Source of the DNA: Gymnodinialimonas sp. 202GB13-11
Lineage (GTDB): Bacteria > Pseudomonadota > Alphaproteobacteria > Rhodobacterales > Rhodobacteraceae
Reading direction: 5' to 3'
Assembly: GCF_040932485.1 (NCBI RefSeq)
Contig: NZ_JBFRBH010000001.1
Coordinates: 1,612,001-1,676,000 of the forward strand
DNA: 64,000 bases
Made by a program: the position numbers and the translations under genes. Numbering within the stretch: position 1 is the first letter of the stretch; every line of letters starts with the position of its first letter. Under the pieces are notes generated by a model, which worked only from the letters and a program-made list of their open reading frames with translations, had not been told where the DNA came from and searched no databases. Positions 45,155 to 54,708 of this stretch are shown here, in pieces.

Positions 45155-46387
45155 ATGGTCGAAAGCACGCAATCCCTTCCCACATCAGACGACAGCCGCG
45201 CCAAGCGGAATGTTGTGGTTCTGGTGCTCGCGCAGGCTCTTTTGGGCGCGCAGATGCCGATGATTTTTGTCGTTGGCGGGTTGGCGGGTTTGATGATTTC
45301 GCCGAACCCAGCCTTGGCGACGATCCCGATTTCGCTGATCGTTTTCGGCTCCATGACGACTGCACCCTGGCTATCGGCGCTGATGCAGCGTTACGGGCGT
45401 ACCGTTGGCTTCTACATCGGAGCAGCTGGCGGGGCGACCGGGGCGGCGGTATCTGCTTTAGGGCTTTGGATCGACAGCTTTCCGATATTCCTCGTTGGGT
45501 CGTACCTAACCGGTATCTACATGAGCGCGCAGGGCTTTTATCGCTTTGCGGCCACCGATACGGCGTCTGACAGCTTCCGGCCCAAGGCGATTTCCTACGT
45601 CATGGCAGGCGGATTGTTGTCCGCCTTTGTCGGCCCGCAACTGGTAAAGGCCACGTCAGAGGCGACCGTGATCCCGTTCCTTGGCACGTATGCTGCCGTG
45701 ATTGTCATCAACGTGGTCGGCGCGGCCCTTTTTGCATTCCTTGACCTGCCCAAGCCTGAACCCGTCGCCGCAGACGCGCCGCGCGGGCGGAGCCGGTTGG
45801 AATTGCTGAAAGATCCAAAGATCGTCGTAGCGATGATCTGCGGGGCGGTCAGCTATTCGCTGATGAACCTGATGATGACGTCGACACCTCTGGCCGTTGT
45901 CGGGTGCGGGTTCACAACAGGCAACGCAGCGGACGTCGTTTCCGCCCATGTGATCGCAATGTTCGCGCCGTCCTTCTTCACGGGCCATCTGATTGCACGG
46001 TTCGGCACCACCAAGATCGTCGCAACCGGCCTCGTCCTACTTGCCGCTGCCGGTGTCGTGGCGATGACAGGCGTTGAGTTATTTCAGTTTTTCGCAGCCC
46101 TCATCTTGTTGGGATTGGGATGGAATTTCGGCTTCATCGGTGCCACGGCCATGCTGACGCAAGCCCACAAGCCTGAAGAACGCGGCGCGGTTCAGGGGAT
46201 GAACGACTTTGTAGTGTTCGGCTGTGTGACCATCGCCTCGCTCAGTTCTGGAGTGCTGATGCATTCGGGTGGTGAAGACGTTGTGGCCGGCTGGACCAGC
46301 GTCAATCTGGCAATGGCCCCGTTCCTGGTGCTCGCGGGTGCGGCCCTGATTTATCTGGCGATGAAACCGGCAGCGCGCACCGTCTGA
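45155..46387 (+). CDS. MFS transporter
   Basis: A 410-residue inner-membrane protein with about 12 hydrophobic segments in two halves separated by a charged loop near residues 205-230. Each half starts with a facilitator-like pattern; the A-like motif is seen as R-Y-G-R-T-V-G in the first half. The N-terminal 18 residues are polar and cytoplasmic. The substrate cannot be inferred. It is divergent from the glycosylase gene with 45 bases between starts, so both may share a promoter region. Confidence 0.83.
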   Translation: MVESTQSLPTSDDSRAKRNVVVLVLAQALLGAQMPMIFVVGGLAGLMISPNPALATIPISLIVFGSMTTAPWLSALMQRYGRTVGFYIGAAGGATGAAVSALGLWIDSFPIFLVGSYLTGIYMSAQGFYRFAATDTASDSFRPKAISYVMAGGLLSAFVGPQLVKATSEATVIPFLGTYAAVIVINVVGAALFAFLDLPKPEPVAADAPRGRSRLELLKDPKIVVAMICGAVSYSLMNLMMTSTPLAVVGCGFTTGNAADVVSAHVIAMFAPSFFTGHLIARFGTTKIVATGLVLLAAAGVVAMTGVELFQFFAALILLGLGWNFGFIGATAMLTQAHKPEERGAVQGMNDFVVFGCVTIASLSSGVLMHSGGEDVVAGWTSVNLAMAPFLVLAGAALIYLAMKPAARTV

Positions 46388-46416
46388 CATTCGTAATCGG
46401 CACGCGTTGTGCGGCC

Positions 46417-47166
46417 CTAGAGACGATCTGTCATTGTGGCACGGATAAGGGCCCACCGTTCAGCCAACGGGCTGCCTTCCAGCCGTCCCTCCGCCACCGC
46501 CATGGGATCGCGCGACGCACGCGTTAAAATTGCGCGCGCTTGAACGGCCTCGAACAAGGCAGCTGATGCGTTCTGAGCCAGTTTGGGCATGTGGCGCGGC
46601 AGGGCGGCAAGTGCGTCCGTTGCGAGTGCGGCGATGGCTTCCGGGCGGCCGTCCACCAGGGGCAGACGCCCGCGTGCCTCAAGTTCAGGCACGGCGATCA
46701 GATACCGAGCGAGGCCTGATGCATAACCAACGGCGCGCACCGCGTCAGTGATTGTGCCGCCAAGGGCCGAAACCCCCACCTCTATCAGACCTGCACCTGT
46801 CCGCTCGATATACTCAAGAAAGTGCGCTTCATCCTCGAAGGCGTCCTTGTAAATGTCCCAACGGCGCGCCGCGACGAGCTGGTCTAGCCGCCCTGCCCCT
46901 TCGGCGTCCAGAAAGCCTAACGCATCGACAACCTCATGCCGGCGGCCCCTGCCCTCGGCCACTTCTTCCAAAGCATCTCGCCACCATTGCAGGCGCATCT
47001 CGGCGATCATCGGTTCTTCGGTGAGCCAGGGCGCGCGGCTGACTTCGATGTTGAAGGCATAAAGCGGCAGAAGCACCTCTCGCGCCGCCAAGGGCGCAGC
47101 CATGGCCGCACGAAACCGGCGCGGGTCGCCGCGGGCAACCAGATCTGCGCAGGCCTGAACGCTCAT
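46417..47166 (-). CDS. Squalene/phytoene synthase-like protein
   Basis: A 249-residue all-helical protein of the squalene/phytoene synthase superfamily, similar in length to NDUFAF6-type members. The first aspartate-rich motif appears as M-R-L-Q-W-W-R-D-A-L; the second is degenerate, so prenyl synthase activity is doubtful. It overlaps the upstream methyltransferase stop by 4 bases (ATGA). Mitochondrial NDUFAF6 assists complex I assembly; a similar bacterial role is only a guess. Confidence 0.78.
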   Translation of the reverse strand: MSVQACADLVARGDPRRFRAAMAAPLAAREVLLPLYAFNIEVSRAPWLTEEPMIAEMRLQWWRDALEEVAEGRGRRHEVVDALGFLDAEGAGRLDQLVAARRWDIYKDAFEDEAHFLEYIERTGAGLIEVGVSALGGTITDAVRAVGYASGLARYLIAVPELEARGRLPLVDGRPEAIAALATDALAALPRHMPKLAQNASAALFEAVQARAILTRASRDPMAVAEGRLEGSPLAERWALIRATMTDRL

Positions 47167-47888
47167 TGCTTTGGTTTGACGACCGACAGCAGATAGCCCG
47201 TTTCGGCCTTGTGTTTGCGCCAGGCCTCAATCTCGGCAGCATGTTCATCAAGCGCCGCGATCAGCGCCTCATCCGCGCCGCGCCGCAGCTTGGAGATGCG
47301 GTCTTCCATCGGGCGATAATAGCTTTCCCACGCGATGTCGGAAATCACGCGGGTGGCCAATGTATCGTATCCCGCAGCCTCAACCTGCGCCGCGATGCCA
47401 TCGGAGTCGGTCAGGCGTTCATAGCCCTCCCACATGGAAATGGCCCCGTCCGAGGGCGTGTCAGTGAACAGGCACGGCTCGGAGAATGCAATCGCGCCAC
47501 CTTCGGCCAAGGCCCGGCGCCAGCCTTTCAGGGCCGCCTCGATGCCCACGAAATAGACCGCACCGGCGCACCAGATGAAGTCAAATGGGCCTTCCGGGCC
47601 AAGGTAATCGCCGGTGAGCAACGTGACACGGTCGTCCTTTCCCCAACGCCCCTGCGCGGCCTCGATAAAGCCTTCGTGCTTGTCGATGGCCGTGACATGA
47701 CCGCGCGCAGCCACCCGCAGGAGCGCGCCGATATCGCCACCGGGTCCGGAGGCCGCGTCGAGGATATTGGCGCGCGACGTGACCCCGGCGACCTCAGCCG
47801 CCCAAGCGACATCCGCCGTCTCGCCCGGCCCTTCGCGGGGCAGGTCGGCGTGGATGGTGAAGAAAATCTCGGGGTCAATGAAGCTCAT
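47163..47888 (-). CDS. Class I SAM-dependent methyltransferase
   Basis: A 241-residue Rossmann methyltransferase. Motif I is I-L-D-A-A-S-G-P-G-G-D-I (about residues 42-53), motif II acidic is V-T-A-I-D-K-H-E, and motif IV is F-D-F-I-W-C-A-G-A. No membrane segment. Translationally coupled with the squalene-synthase-like gene. Substrate unknown. Confidence 0.82.
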   Translation of the reverse strand: MSFIDPEIFFTIHADLPREGPGETADVAWAAEVAGVTSRANILDAASGPGGDIGALLRVAARGHVTAIDKHEGFIEAAQGRWGKDDRVTLLTGDYLGPEGPFDFIWCAGAVYFVGIEAALKGWRRALAEGGAIAFSEPCLFTDTPSDGAISMWEGYERLTDSDGIAAQVEAAGYDTLATRVISDIAWESYYRPMEDRISKLRRGADEALIAALDEHAAEIEAWRKHKAETGYLLSVVKPKQ

Positions 47889-47891
47889 GGA

Positions 47892-48377
47892 TCACCAGTT
47901 GTGAAAACATGGGGCATAAACCCCTTCGGCGGCGCCGTCGATATAGGATCGTGTCGGGTTCACGACGGTGGAGGCTGTGGTTGCAAAGATCGCATCGAGG
48001 GTTTGGGCCACGGGATTTCGCGCGCAGGAGCCTTCGAACACAATTGAGGAGCCGTCATCGTATCGAACCACGATGGTGTCCCGCCAGCCGTCATCGCATT
48101 GGGCCAAAAGATCGGCGGGCATATCGCCCTCGTAGCGGATCAACTGGCTGAGCATTTCTTGCGCGAACCCGGGGTCCTGCCATTCCGTCAGGCGGGTGCG
48201 TTCCTCGCTCGAGTTAGGGCTGTCGATACGCAGAGCACGGCCATCGAGATCGTGCAGAAAGCCAGAAACTCCTTCAGCCTCAGACCCGCGCGAATAGCAG
48301 ACAGACATCATGTCTTGCGCGAAGGAGGCTGTGGGAAGGGCAGTTGCGAGAGCGGCGGCAAAGACAAGGTATTTCAA
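47892..48377 (-). CDS. Secreted hypothetical protein, TTG start
   Basis: A 161-residue periplasmic protein. The start is TTG, chosen because AAGGA sits exactly 7 bases upstream and a signal peptide (K-Y-L-V-F-A-A-A-L-A-T-A-L-P-T-A-S-F-A-Q) begins at once. A GTG 33 bases upstream overlaps the previous gene's stop but would put charged residues before the signal peptide. Mature part: cysteines in S-V-C-Y, A-Q-C-D-D, E-G-S-C-A and A-P-C-F, likely two disulfides. It follows the similar secreted gene upstream. Function unknown. Confidence 0.7.
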   Translation of the reverse strand: MKYLVFAAALATALPTASFAQDMMSVCYSRGSEAEGVSGFLHDLDGRALRIDSPNSSEERTRLTEWQDPGFAQEMLSQLIRYEGDMPADLLAQCDDGWRDTIVVRYDDGSSIVFEGSCARNPVAQTLDAIFATTASTVVNPTRSYIDGAAEGVYAPCFHNW

Positions 48378-48409
48378 GGCAAAATCCTTTTTGGAATTGC
48401 GATAACGGA

Positions 48410-48916
48410 TCACTGCAGCGCGCGGCAGATATCGCGGAGCGCCGGGACCACGGTGCCGGTCCATGCGCGGGCATCTTCACCGGACGGGTCGCCTGTTGCT
48501 GCAATCAGCGTATCGTTGAGGTCCAGCAGGGCCTGCGTGGTGCATGGCGCGTCATAGCGCAGCGGCTCTGCACCCATTTGCCGAACGGCGATGGAGACAG
48601 GGCCGAGCGCATCGTCCGCGCATTCACTGGCCTCTGGAGCGGCGGGCATGGCGGCGAGGCCCGGCAGAAGCGCGAGGATCATGTCATTGAATGCCCCGTC
48701 GGGCAGCGTGACCGTCTGGCTTTCCATCGCGGCCCCGTCCCCCTCGGGCGGCAGGGCCATGACCAAGGCGCTGTCGTCTGCGCCGTAAACGGCGACTTGG
48801 GTCCAGCTTCCGTTGCCCCCCACCGAGAAACAGATCAAATCCGCCCCACCCGCAGTTTGCGCCTGTGCCGTAAGGGGCAGAAGGCACAGCAATGCGGCGG
48901 GCAGGTTGCGGATCAA
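48410..48916 (-). CDS. Secreted hypothetical protein, TTG start
   Basis: A 168-residue periplasmic protein. The TTG at 48916 overlaps the citramalate synthase stop (TTGA), follows AGAGGGTG, and gives a clean signal peptide (I-R-N-L-P-A-A-L-L-C-L-L-P-L-T-A-Q-A-Q). An ATG 30 bases upstream would add a charged leader. The mature protein has several cysteines (L-I-C-F, S-E-C-A-D, A-P-C-T, D-I-C-R). Size and cysteine content resemble the next secreted protein, though similarity is weak. No function is known. Confidence 0.68.
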   Translation of the reverse strand: MIRNLPAALLCLLPLTAQAQTAGGADLICFSVGGNGSWTQVAVYGADDSALVMALPPEGDGAAMESQTVTLPDGAFNDMILALLPGLAAMPAAPEASECADDALGPVSIAVRQMGAEPLRYDAPCTTQALLDLNDTLIAATGDPSGEDARAWTGTVVPALRDICRALQ

Positions 48917-50529
48917 GGTGTGGCACCCTCTTGGACGAGTTTCCATGTCACCGCATCCAACAGCGCCTCGAAACTCGCGTCAACGATGTTGGCAGAGACG
49001 CCGACCGTCGACCAACGCCTGCCGGTGCTGTCTTCGCTGTCGATGATGACGCGGGTCACAGCCTCGGTCCCGCCTTGGGTGATGCGGACCTTGAAGTCGA
49101 CCAGACGGATGTCTTCGATCAGGCTCTGGTACGGGCCGAGGTCCTTGGCGAGCGCCTTGGCCAGCGCGTTCACCGGGCCACGGTCTGACCCGGTTTCATC
49201 CAGCGACTCCGATACCGACAGCTTCTTGTCGTCGCCGATTTTCACGACAACGACGGCCTCGGACAAGCTGACCATCCGGTCGTATTTGTTCTTCCGGCGT
49301 TCGACGGTGACTTTGTAGCGCTTCACCTCGAAGAAGTTCGGCAGCAGGCCAAGCGCGCGACGGGCGAGGAGCTCAAACGAGGCGTGCGCAGTGTCGAAGC
49401 TGTAGCCCTGATCCTCGCGCGCTTTGATGTCGTCGAGGATCTGGGCCAGCGCAGGATTGCCTTTCTCGACGTCCAGCCCCGCATCGGCGAGCCGCTTGCG
49501 CAGGTTGGATTGACCGGCCTGATTGGACATCGGGATGATGCGTTCATTCCCGACGGTCGCGGGGTCGATGTGTTCGTATGTGGCCGGATTCTTGACGATA
49601 GCCGAGGCGTGAAGACCCGCCTTATGGGCGAAGGCCGAGGCGCCGACATAGGCCGCTTGTCGGAAGGGCACGCGATTGAGGATGTCATCAAGCATTCGCG
49701 ACGTGCGCGTCAGGCTTTCGAGTTTTTCGACAGCGATGCCGGTCTCGAATTGGCTTTTGTAAGGCTCTTTCAGCAGCAGCGTCGGGATCAGCGTGGTGAG
49801 ATTGGCGTTGCCGCAGCGCTCCCCCAGCCCGTTCAGCGTGCCCTGGATCTGCCGCGCGCCTGCGTCCACGGCGGCGAGGCTGCCTGCGACCGCCGTTTCG
49901 GTGTCGTTGTGGGTGTGAATGCCGAGGCTGTCGCCGGGGATGCCGGCGGCGATGACAGCCTTGGTGATCTCGTGGATTTCATGGGGCAGCGTGCCGCCGT
50001 TTGTGTCGCACAACACGACCCAGCGCGCGCCCGCGTCATGGGCTGCTTTGGCGCAACGGATCGCGTAATCGGGGTTGGCTTTGTAGCCGTCGAAGAAGTG
50101 TTCCGCGTCGAAAAGTGCTTCACGGCCCTGGGCGACCAGATGAGCGATGGAGTCGCGAATGTTTTCGACATTCTCGTCGAGCGTGATGCCAAGGGCGTCG
50201 GTGACGTGGAAGTCGTGGGATTTGCCGACAAGGCAGACCGTGCCCGTGCCCGCATTCAGGACGGCGGCGAGGACATCGTCGTTCTCAGCCGAGCGGCCTG
50301 CCCGCTTGGTCATGCCGAAGGCGGTCATCCGGGCGGCGGCTTTGGGGGCGTCGTCGAAGAAGGCGCTGTCGGTCGGGTTCGCGCCGGGCCAGCCGCCTTC
50401 GATGTAATCGAGGCCGAGGGTGTCGAGCGCTTGGGCGATGCGGACTTTCTCTGGCGTTGAGAACTGCACGCCCTGGGTCTGCTGGCCATCGCGCAGGGTG
50501 GTGTCGTAGAGGAAAAGGCGGTCGGTCAT
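48913..50529 (-). CDS. cimA: Citramalate synthase
   Basis: A 538-residue enzyme condensing pyruvate with acetyl-CoA to (R)-citramalate, entering the threonine-independent isoleucine route. The metal-binding start D-T-T-L-R-D-G-Q-Q-T-Q-G-V-Q-F-S is at residues 9-24, the HxH motif is in I-H-T-H-N-D, and G-T-L-N-G-L-G-E-R-C-G-N-A-N follows. The C-terminal regulatory LeuA-dimer domain starts near residue 380. The ATG at 50529 begins the TIM barrel; an in-frame extension upstream is GC-rich and non-conserved. Confidence 0.9.
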   Translation of the reverse strand: MTDRLFLYDTTLRDGQQTQGVQFSTPEKVRIAQALDTLGLDYIEGGWPGANPTDSAFFDDAPKAAARMTAFGMTKRAGRSAENDDVLAAVLNAGTGTVCLVGKSHDFHVTDALGITLDENVENIRDSIAHLVAQGREALFDAEHFFDGYKANPDYAIRCAKAAHDAGARWVVLCDTNGGTLPHEIHEITKAVIAAGIPGDSLGIHTHNDTETAVAGSLAAVDAGARQIQGTLNGLGERCGNANLTTLIPTLLLKEPYKSQFETGIAVEKLESLTRTSRMLDDILNRVPFRQAAYVGASAFAHKAGLHASAIVKNPATYEHIDPATVGNERIIPMSNQAGQSNLRKRLADAGLDVEKGNPALAQILDDIKAREDQGYSFDTAHASFELLARRALGLLPNFFEVKRYKVTVERRKNKYDRMVSLSEAVVVVKIGDDKKLSVSESLDETGSDRGPVNALAKALAKDLGPYQSLIEDIRLVDFKVRITQGGTEAVTRVIIDSEDSTGRRWSTVGVSANIVDASFEALLDAVTWKLVQEGATP

Positions 50530-50583
50530 TGTATGATCCCGGCTGGTGTCTTGTGGCCATGGCCGGGTCGCTTGCGGCCCGGC

Positions 50584-50614
50584 CAGCCCCCGTCCGCCCC
50601 CCCGGGCGGGGGCT
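50584..50614. repeat. GC-rich inverted repeat between cysS and cimA
   Basis: AGCCCCCG and CGGGGGCT flank a C/G-rich loop that can itself pair, within a very GC-rich 130-base spacer; TTT follows the stem on the plus strand. A second GGCCGGGGGC block lies to the right. It may end the cysS transcript or be a leader structure of cimA. Confidence 0.4.
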
Positions 50615-50662
50615 TTACCCCCACCCGCGGCCGGGGGCTGTCCTTCTGTAAAGGATACATCA

Positions 50663-52003
50663 TCACATCCCCTCCAGCTTGGCAGCGTCAAAGTCAGGGC
50701 CCGGCAACAGCTCCACCCCGGCCTTCGACATGCGCACCTCGACGCCTGCGTCGAGCAGAGCTTTCTTCAGAGCGTCAACTTCCGAGAAATCCTTGCTTTC
50801 CATCGCGACCGTGCGCGCTTCGCGCAGGCGATCTTCATATAGCGAAAGATCGACATCCGAAGTAGCGGCCCAATCTGGCGCCACGCCCTTCCAGAGGCCC
50901 ATCATCGACAGAGCCGCGCCCAGTTCCGCGCCTTCGAGTTTGTACATTTCGGTCAGCGCGGCATGGGTGTTCAGATCATCGGCGAGCGCCTCGACAACGG
51001 GCGAAGGTACCTGCCCCCCCGGTTCGGCGGAGGCGTACCACTTGCGCAGCGTTTTTTCAGCCTCTTCCCGCTTCTTCTCGGTCCAGTCCATCGGCTTGCC
51101 GTAATGTGTGCCAAGGAACACCATGCGGATCACCTCACCCGGCACGCCTTGGTCCAGCAAATCGCGCACGGTGAAGAAGTTGCCCAAGCTCTTGGACATC
51201 TTCTTGCCCTCGACCTGCAACATCTCATTGTGCAGCCAGATGCGTGCGAAGCCGTGGCCCGCTGCGCAGCTTTGCGCGACCTCGTTTTCGTGGTGCGGGA
51301 ACAGCAGGTCCGCGCCACCGGCGTGGATGTCGAACTCTTCCCCCAGAATGGCGTGGCTCATGGCGGAGCATTCGATGTGCCAGCCGGGCCGGCCCCTGCC
51401 CCATGGGCTGTCCCAGCCGGGGATGTCGTCGGTTGAGGGCTTCCATAGCACGAAGTCCATCGGGTCTTCTTTGTAGGGTGCCACCTCAACCCTTGCGCCC
51501 GCGATCATGTCATCAACCGAGCGGCCCGACAGTTTGCCATATTCCGCGAAGGAGCGGACGCGGAAGAGGACATGGCCGTCCCGTGCATATGCATGATCCT
51601 TGGCAATGAGGTCTTCAATGAAGGTCACCATCTCCGCGATGTATTCGGTGGCGCGGGGCATATGGTTGGGCTCAAGCACGCCGAGGGCGCCCATATCATC
51701 AAGGTACCATTGCGCCGTCTCGGCGGTGATATCGCCGATCGGGCGGCCCGTTTCCGCGGCGCGCGCGTTTATCTTGTCGTCCACATCGGTGAAATTGCGC
51801 ACGAAGGTCACGTTTTCGGGGCCGTAGACATGGCGCAGGAGCCGAAAGAGCTGGTCAAACGCCACCGCCGAGCGCGCATTGCCGATATGGGCGCGGTCGT
51901 AAACCGTCGGCCCACACAGATACATGGAAACCGTGCCCGGCACGATCGGATCGAGCCGCTCCATCTGACGGGTCTTGGAGTTCTTCAGAGTTATGTCGGC
52001 CAT
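50663..52003 (-). CDS. cysS: Cysteinyl-tRNA synthetase
   Basis: A 446-residue class I synthetase attaching cysteine to tRNA-Cys. HIGH-like motif in the N-terminus ([10 protein letters not shown]), zinc-binding Cys early (Y-L-C-G-P-T) and H-H-E-N-E, and K-M-S-K-S-L-G-N as the KMSKS loop. The length is slightly short for the family but all parts are present. It lies upstream of cimA on the same strand. Confidence 0.94.
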   Translation of the reverse strand: MADITLKNSKTRQMERLDPIVPGTVSMYLCGPTVYDRAHIGNARSAVAFDQLFRLLRHVYGPENVTFVRNFTDVDDKINARAAETGRPIGDITAETAQWYLDDMGALGVLEPNHMPRATEYIAEMVTFIEDLIAKDHAYARDGHVLFRVRSFAEYGKLSGRSVDDMIAGARVEVAPYKEDPMDFVLWKPSTDDIPGWDSPWGRGRPGWHIECSAMSHAILGEEFDIHAGGADLLFPHHENEVAQSCAAGHGFARIWLHNEMLQVEGKKMSKSLGNFFTVRDLLDQGVPGEVIRMVFLGTHYGKPMDWTEKKREEAEKTLRKWYASAEPGGQVPSPVVEALADDLNTHAALTEMYKLEGAELGAALSMMGLWKGVAPDWAATSDVDLSLYEDRLREARTVAMESKDFSEVDALKKALLDAGVEVRMSKAGVELLPGPDFDAAKLEGM

Positions 52004-52233
52004 GGGTCGGAGGCTTTCAATGCGCGTGGGTCGGAGAAGGCGGGTCCGGCCTAGCAGCTTGCGATTGTGTTGAAAACCACGACTGACCGGCCCGCTGGAT
52101 TAGCGGGGAATGCAGATACAAATGATGCAAATGCAACGGGTCATACGGTATCGAATACCATGGCATGCCCTGCGCCGACAAGTCGCTGATCATTTCATGT
52201 GCAATTTAAAAACTTCGCGTGTAGCGTGCGTTC
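52004..52233. promoter_or_regulatory. Divergent spacer between cysS and the YjbR-like gene
   Basis: 230 bases without a gene. The right half is AT-rich. A small dyad GGTAT/ATACC lies near 52149-52161. No tRNA-like leader or T-box pattern was seen. It should hold both divergent promoters, but no -35/-10 pair stands out. Confidence 0.3.
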
Positions 52234-52557
52234 ATGCGGGAGCTCTTCGTAGATAGATACTGTGGCGCTCTGCTAGACACGGAGCGTACGACGCCCTTCG
52301 GCGAGGACACGATCGTGTGGACGGTCCGTGGGCATATGTTTGCTGCATATGCGATCGGGGGCGAAGGCGTCTCGGTCAGAATGAGCGGCAAGATCGAGGC
52401 GCAACAGATGGTTGGCCAGGGCCGCGCGACATCGCCTGATTATTTGCGTGGCGGCGGTTGGGTTCTGTTGCCGTGGGACACCCCATTTGATGAATTGCGC
52501 AGCAGGATCAACAAAAGCTACCGGCTTGTCCGGGACGACGGCAATCGCGAAAGTTGA
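52234..52557 (+). CDS. MmcQ/YjbR-like protein
   Basis: A 107-residue protein with the YjbR/MmcQ pattern: V-W-T-V-R-G-H-M-F-A-A-Y (strand and turn), a G-W-V-L-L-P-W-D segment, and the final helix L-R-S-R-I-N-K-S-Y-R-L-V. The fold resembles a CyaY-like/double-wing DNA-binding domain, but biochemical function is unsettled. It is monocistronic here. Confidence 0.75.
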   Translation: MRELFVDRYCGALLDTERTTPFGEDTIVWTVRGHMFAAYAIGGEGVSVRMSGKIEAQQMVGQGRATSPDYLRGGGWVLLPWDTPFDELRSRINKSYRLVRDDGNRES

Positions 52558-52756
52558 GGGTTTGCACCGTCGCCGAGAGTAGCTTTCCGAGGGGAAAATC
52601 GGGAGCGTGCAGCTCGCACAGTTCAAAGCTGGACCGGATATGTAAGGCTACGCGAGCGGGTTTTTCGCATTTTACGGAACGAAGATGGCGGGTTGCGCCT
52701 GAGCCTCTGGCATGGCCATTTGCGGCCTGCAACGTGCAATCAAGGAGGGCCACGCC

Positions 52757-53944
52757 ATGCCCGGGCTGTCGAAACGGATCACGCATTTGACTGGTGGGGG
52801 TGATGATGGCTGGGGCCTGTTTTACGAGGCCCGCAGACGAAAATCGGCGGGAGCACCGATCCTTGAATTGACCATTGGCGAGCATGATGTGCGCACGGAT
52901 CCGGCCATTCTGGATGCGATGCACGCGGCCGCGAAAGGCGGCCATACTGGCTATGCCGCCGTTCCCGGTATTGAGCCATTGCGGCGCGCTGTTGCTGCGC
53001 GGCTGAGTGAAAGCAGTGGGGTCCAACATGAGGCAGAGAACGTGCTGGTCACCCCGGGTGGTCAAGCGGCCTTGTTTGCGGCTCATCATGCGGCTTGCGA
53101 TGAGGGGGATAAGGCGCTTTTGGTCGACCCCTATTACGCGACCTATCCCGGCACGATCCGGGGTGTTGGGGCGCGGCCCGTCCCGGTCGCGGCACGGCCC
53201 GAAGACGGATTTCAGCCGAGGGAAAGCGATCTGGCAGTAGCAGCTGTTGGCGCGTCTAGCCTTTTGATCAATTCACCCAACAATCCGACCGGCGCAGTAT
53301 ACACAGACGTAACGTTGGAGGGCATCGCGCGGGTCGCGGAGGCCCATGACCTTTGGGTCATCTCGGATGAGGTTTACGACAGTCAGGTTTGGGACGGGGC
53401 ACACCGCCCCTTTGCGAGTTTGCCGGGAATGTTCGCGCGGACACTGACAGTTGGATCACTATCTAAGAGCCATGCGATGACGGGCTCACGCCTTGGATGG
53501 GTCGCCGGGCCGCGAGAGGCAATTGCTCATCTGGAAAACCTGGCCACCCACACGACCTACGGCGTGCCGGGCTACATCCAGGAGGCGGGACATTTTGCGC
53601 TGGAGCGAGGCGCGACGGCTGAGGCAGAGGTGGCAGCACCGTTTCGGCGACGGCGGGACATGGTTCTGGCGCGGCTGGAGGGGCAACAGGCGTTGCACGC
53701 AATCCCGCCGGCAGGGGCGATGTATGTGATGCTGGACGTGCGGGCGACGGGCTTGAGCGGGCAAGCGTTCGGTGCGGGCCTGTTGGACGAAGAAGAGGTC
53801 GCGATCATGCCGGGCGAGAGCTTTGGACAGGCTGCCGCAGGGCATATCCGCGTCGCCCTGACCCTGCCGGATGATCTGTTTGAAGAGGCGTTGGATCGCC
53901 TCTTTGCCTATGCCGGGCGCCAAATGGAAAAGGCCCACGCATGA
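52757..53944 (+). CDS. PLP-dependent aminotransferase, class I/II
   Basis: A 395-residue aspartate-aminotransferase-fold enzyme. Motifs: G-Y-A-A-V-P-G (substrate loop), V-L-V-T-P-G-G-Q-A-A-L, S-P-N-N-P-T-G, V-I-S-D-E-V-Y, and Lys237 in S-L-S-K-S-H-A-M-T-G-S-R-L-G-W for Schiff base with PLP; a final R-V-A-L-T-L. The ATG at 52757 follows AAGGAGGG with good spacing. Donor and acceptor cannot be assigned. A terminator overlaps its 3' end. Confidence 0.87.
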   Translation: MPGLSKRITHLTGGGDDGWGLFYEARRRKSAGAPILELTIGEHDVRTDPAILDAMHAAAKGGHTGYAAVPGIEPLRRAVAARLSESSGVQHEAENVLVTPGGQAALFAAHHAACDEGDKALLVDPYYATYPGTIRGVGARPVPVAARPEDGFQPRESDLAVAAVGASSLLINSPNNPTGAVYTDVTLEGIARVAEAHDLWVISDEVYDSQVWDGAHRPFASLPGMFARTLTVGSLSKSHAMTGSRLGWVAGPREAIAHLENLATHTTYGVPGYIQEAGHFALERGATAEAEVAAPFRRRRDMVLARLEGQQALHAIPPAGAMYVMLDVRATGLSGQAFGAGLLDEEEVAIMPGESFGQAAAGHIRVALTLPDDLFEEALDRLFAYAGRQMEKAHA

Positions 53945-53957
53945 AGCGCGGGCCTTT
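53929..53957. terminator. Bidirectional terminator overlapping the aminotransferase stop
   Basis: AAAGGCCC-A-CGC and GCG-C-GGGCCTTT pair with one mismatch around loop ATGAA. The last codons of the aminotransferase gene lie inside the stem. It can serve the convergent outer-membrane protein gene too. Confidence 0.75.
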
Positions 53958-53980
53958 GTGGTGTTAATCAATCGACGGGA

Positions 53981-54613
53981 TCAGAAGCGGAAGGCCGCGT
54001 TGATGCCGAAGGTTGTTGCCGAGATGTCGAGATCCGTGCCGAGACCGGTGGACGTGAAGCCCTCGAACTCATGTTGCAGGATTTCGGCACCGAGCACGAT
54101 CTGATCGGTCACGAGGTAATCGACGCCTGCGCCGAAGAAGTAACCGTTGTCGGTGTCTTCCACACCGGCAAGCGTCGCGGTGGCTTGCGCCAGACCAGCC
54201 GTACCGTAGATCAGCGCCGGGCCAGCGTCGTAGCCGGCCTCGATACCTGCACGAAGGACGGAGTCGAGCGTGCCAGCAGCGGCACCGGCCGGTGTTGTGA
54301 GATCAATATCGGCCAAGTTGTAATCAATTTCGCCACCCACAACGAAGTCGCCAAAGTCAAAGCGGTAGCCGCCGAAAACGCCGTAAAGCGCGTCATCGCC
54401 TGCCGCTGCCTCGGCTCCGGTGGCCGCAAGGTCTGCGGTCACGTCGCCGTATTCGAGTTGCACACCACCGTAGAAGCCAGACCAGTCATAGCCGATCGGG
54501 GCCGGTGCCGGAGCAACCGGGGCGGGGGCGGGTGCGGCGGGTTCAACATAACCGCCAGCCGTGGCCGCGAAGGGGAGGAGGGCCATGGTGCCTGCAAGAA
54601 CTGCAATTTTCAT
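53981..54613 (-). CDS. Outer-membrane beta-barrel protein
   Basis: A 210-residue protein of the small outer-membrane OmpA-like/opacity type. A signal peptide ends A-T-A-G near residue 20. A flexible Ala/Pro repeat (P-A-P-A-P-V-A-P-A-P-A-P) comes next, then G-F-Y-G-G-V-Q and alternating strands, ending with aromatic F-R-F, the insertion signal recognised by the BAM machinery. Eight strands are likely. Similar proteins are abundant surface antigens in alphaproteobacteria. A 28-base dyad lies about 95 bases upstream. Confidence 0.83.
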   Translation of the reverse strand: MKIAVLAGTMALLPFAATAGGYVEPAAPAPAPVAPAPAPIGYDWSGFYGGVQLEYGDVTADLAATGAEAAAGDDALYGVFGGYRFDFGDFVVGGEIDYNLADIDLTTPAGAAAGTLDSVLRAGIEAGYDAGPALIYGTAGLAQATATLAGVEDTDNGYFFGAGVDYLVTDQIVLGAEILQHEFEGFTSTGLGTDLDISATTFGINAAFRF

Positions 54614-54708
54614 CTGTCGGATCCTTTTGTTCCGTGTCGTGGTTCCGTTGGTCCAACGCGATCTGTGCGCGGTGGTTCCGAACCGACAGATAGGGAGCCC
54701 GCACAGGT

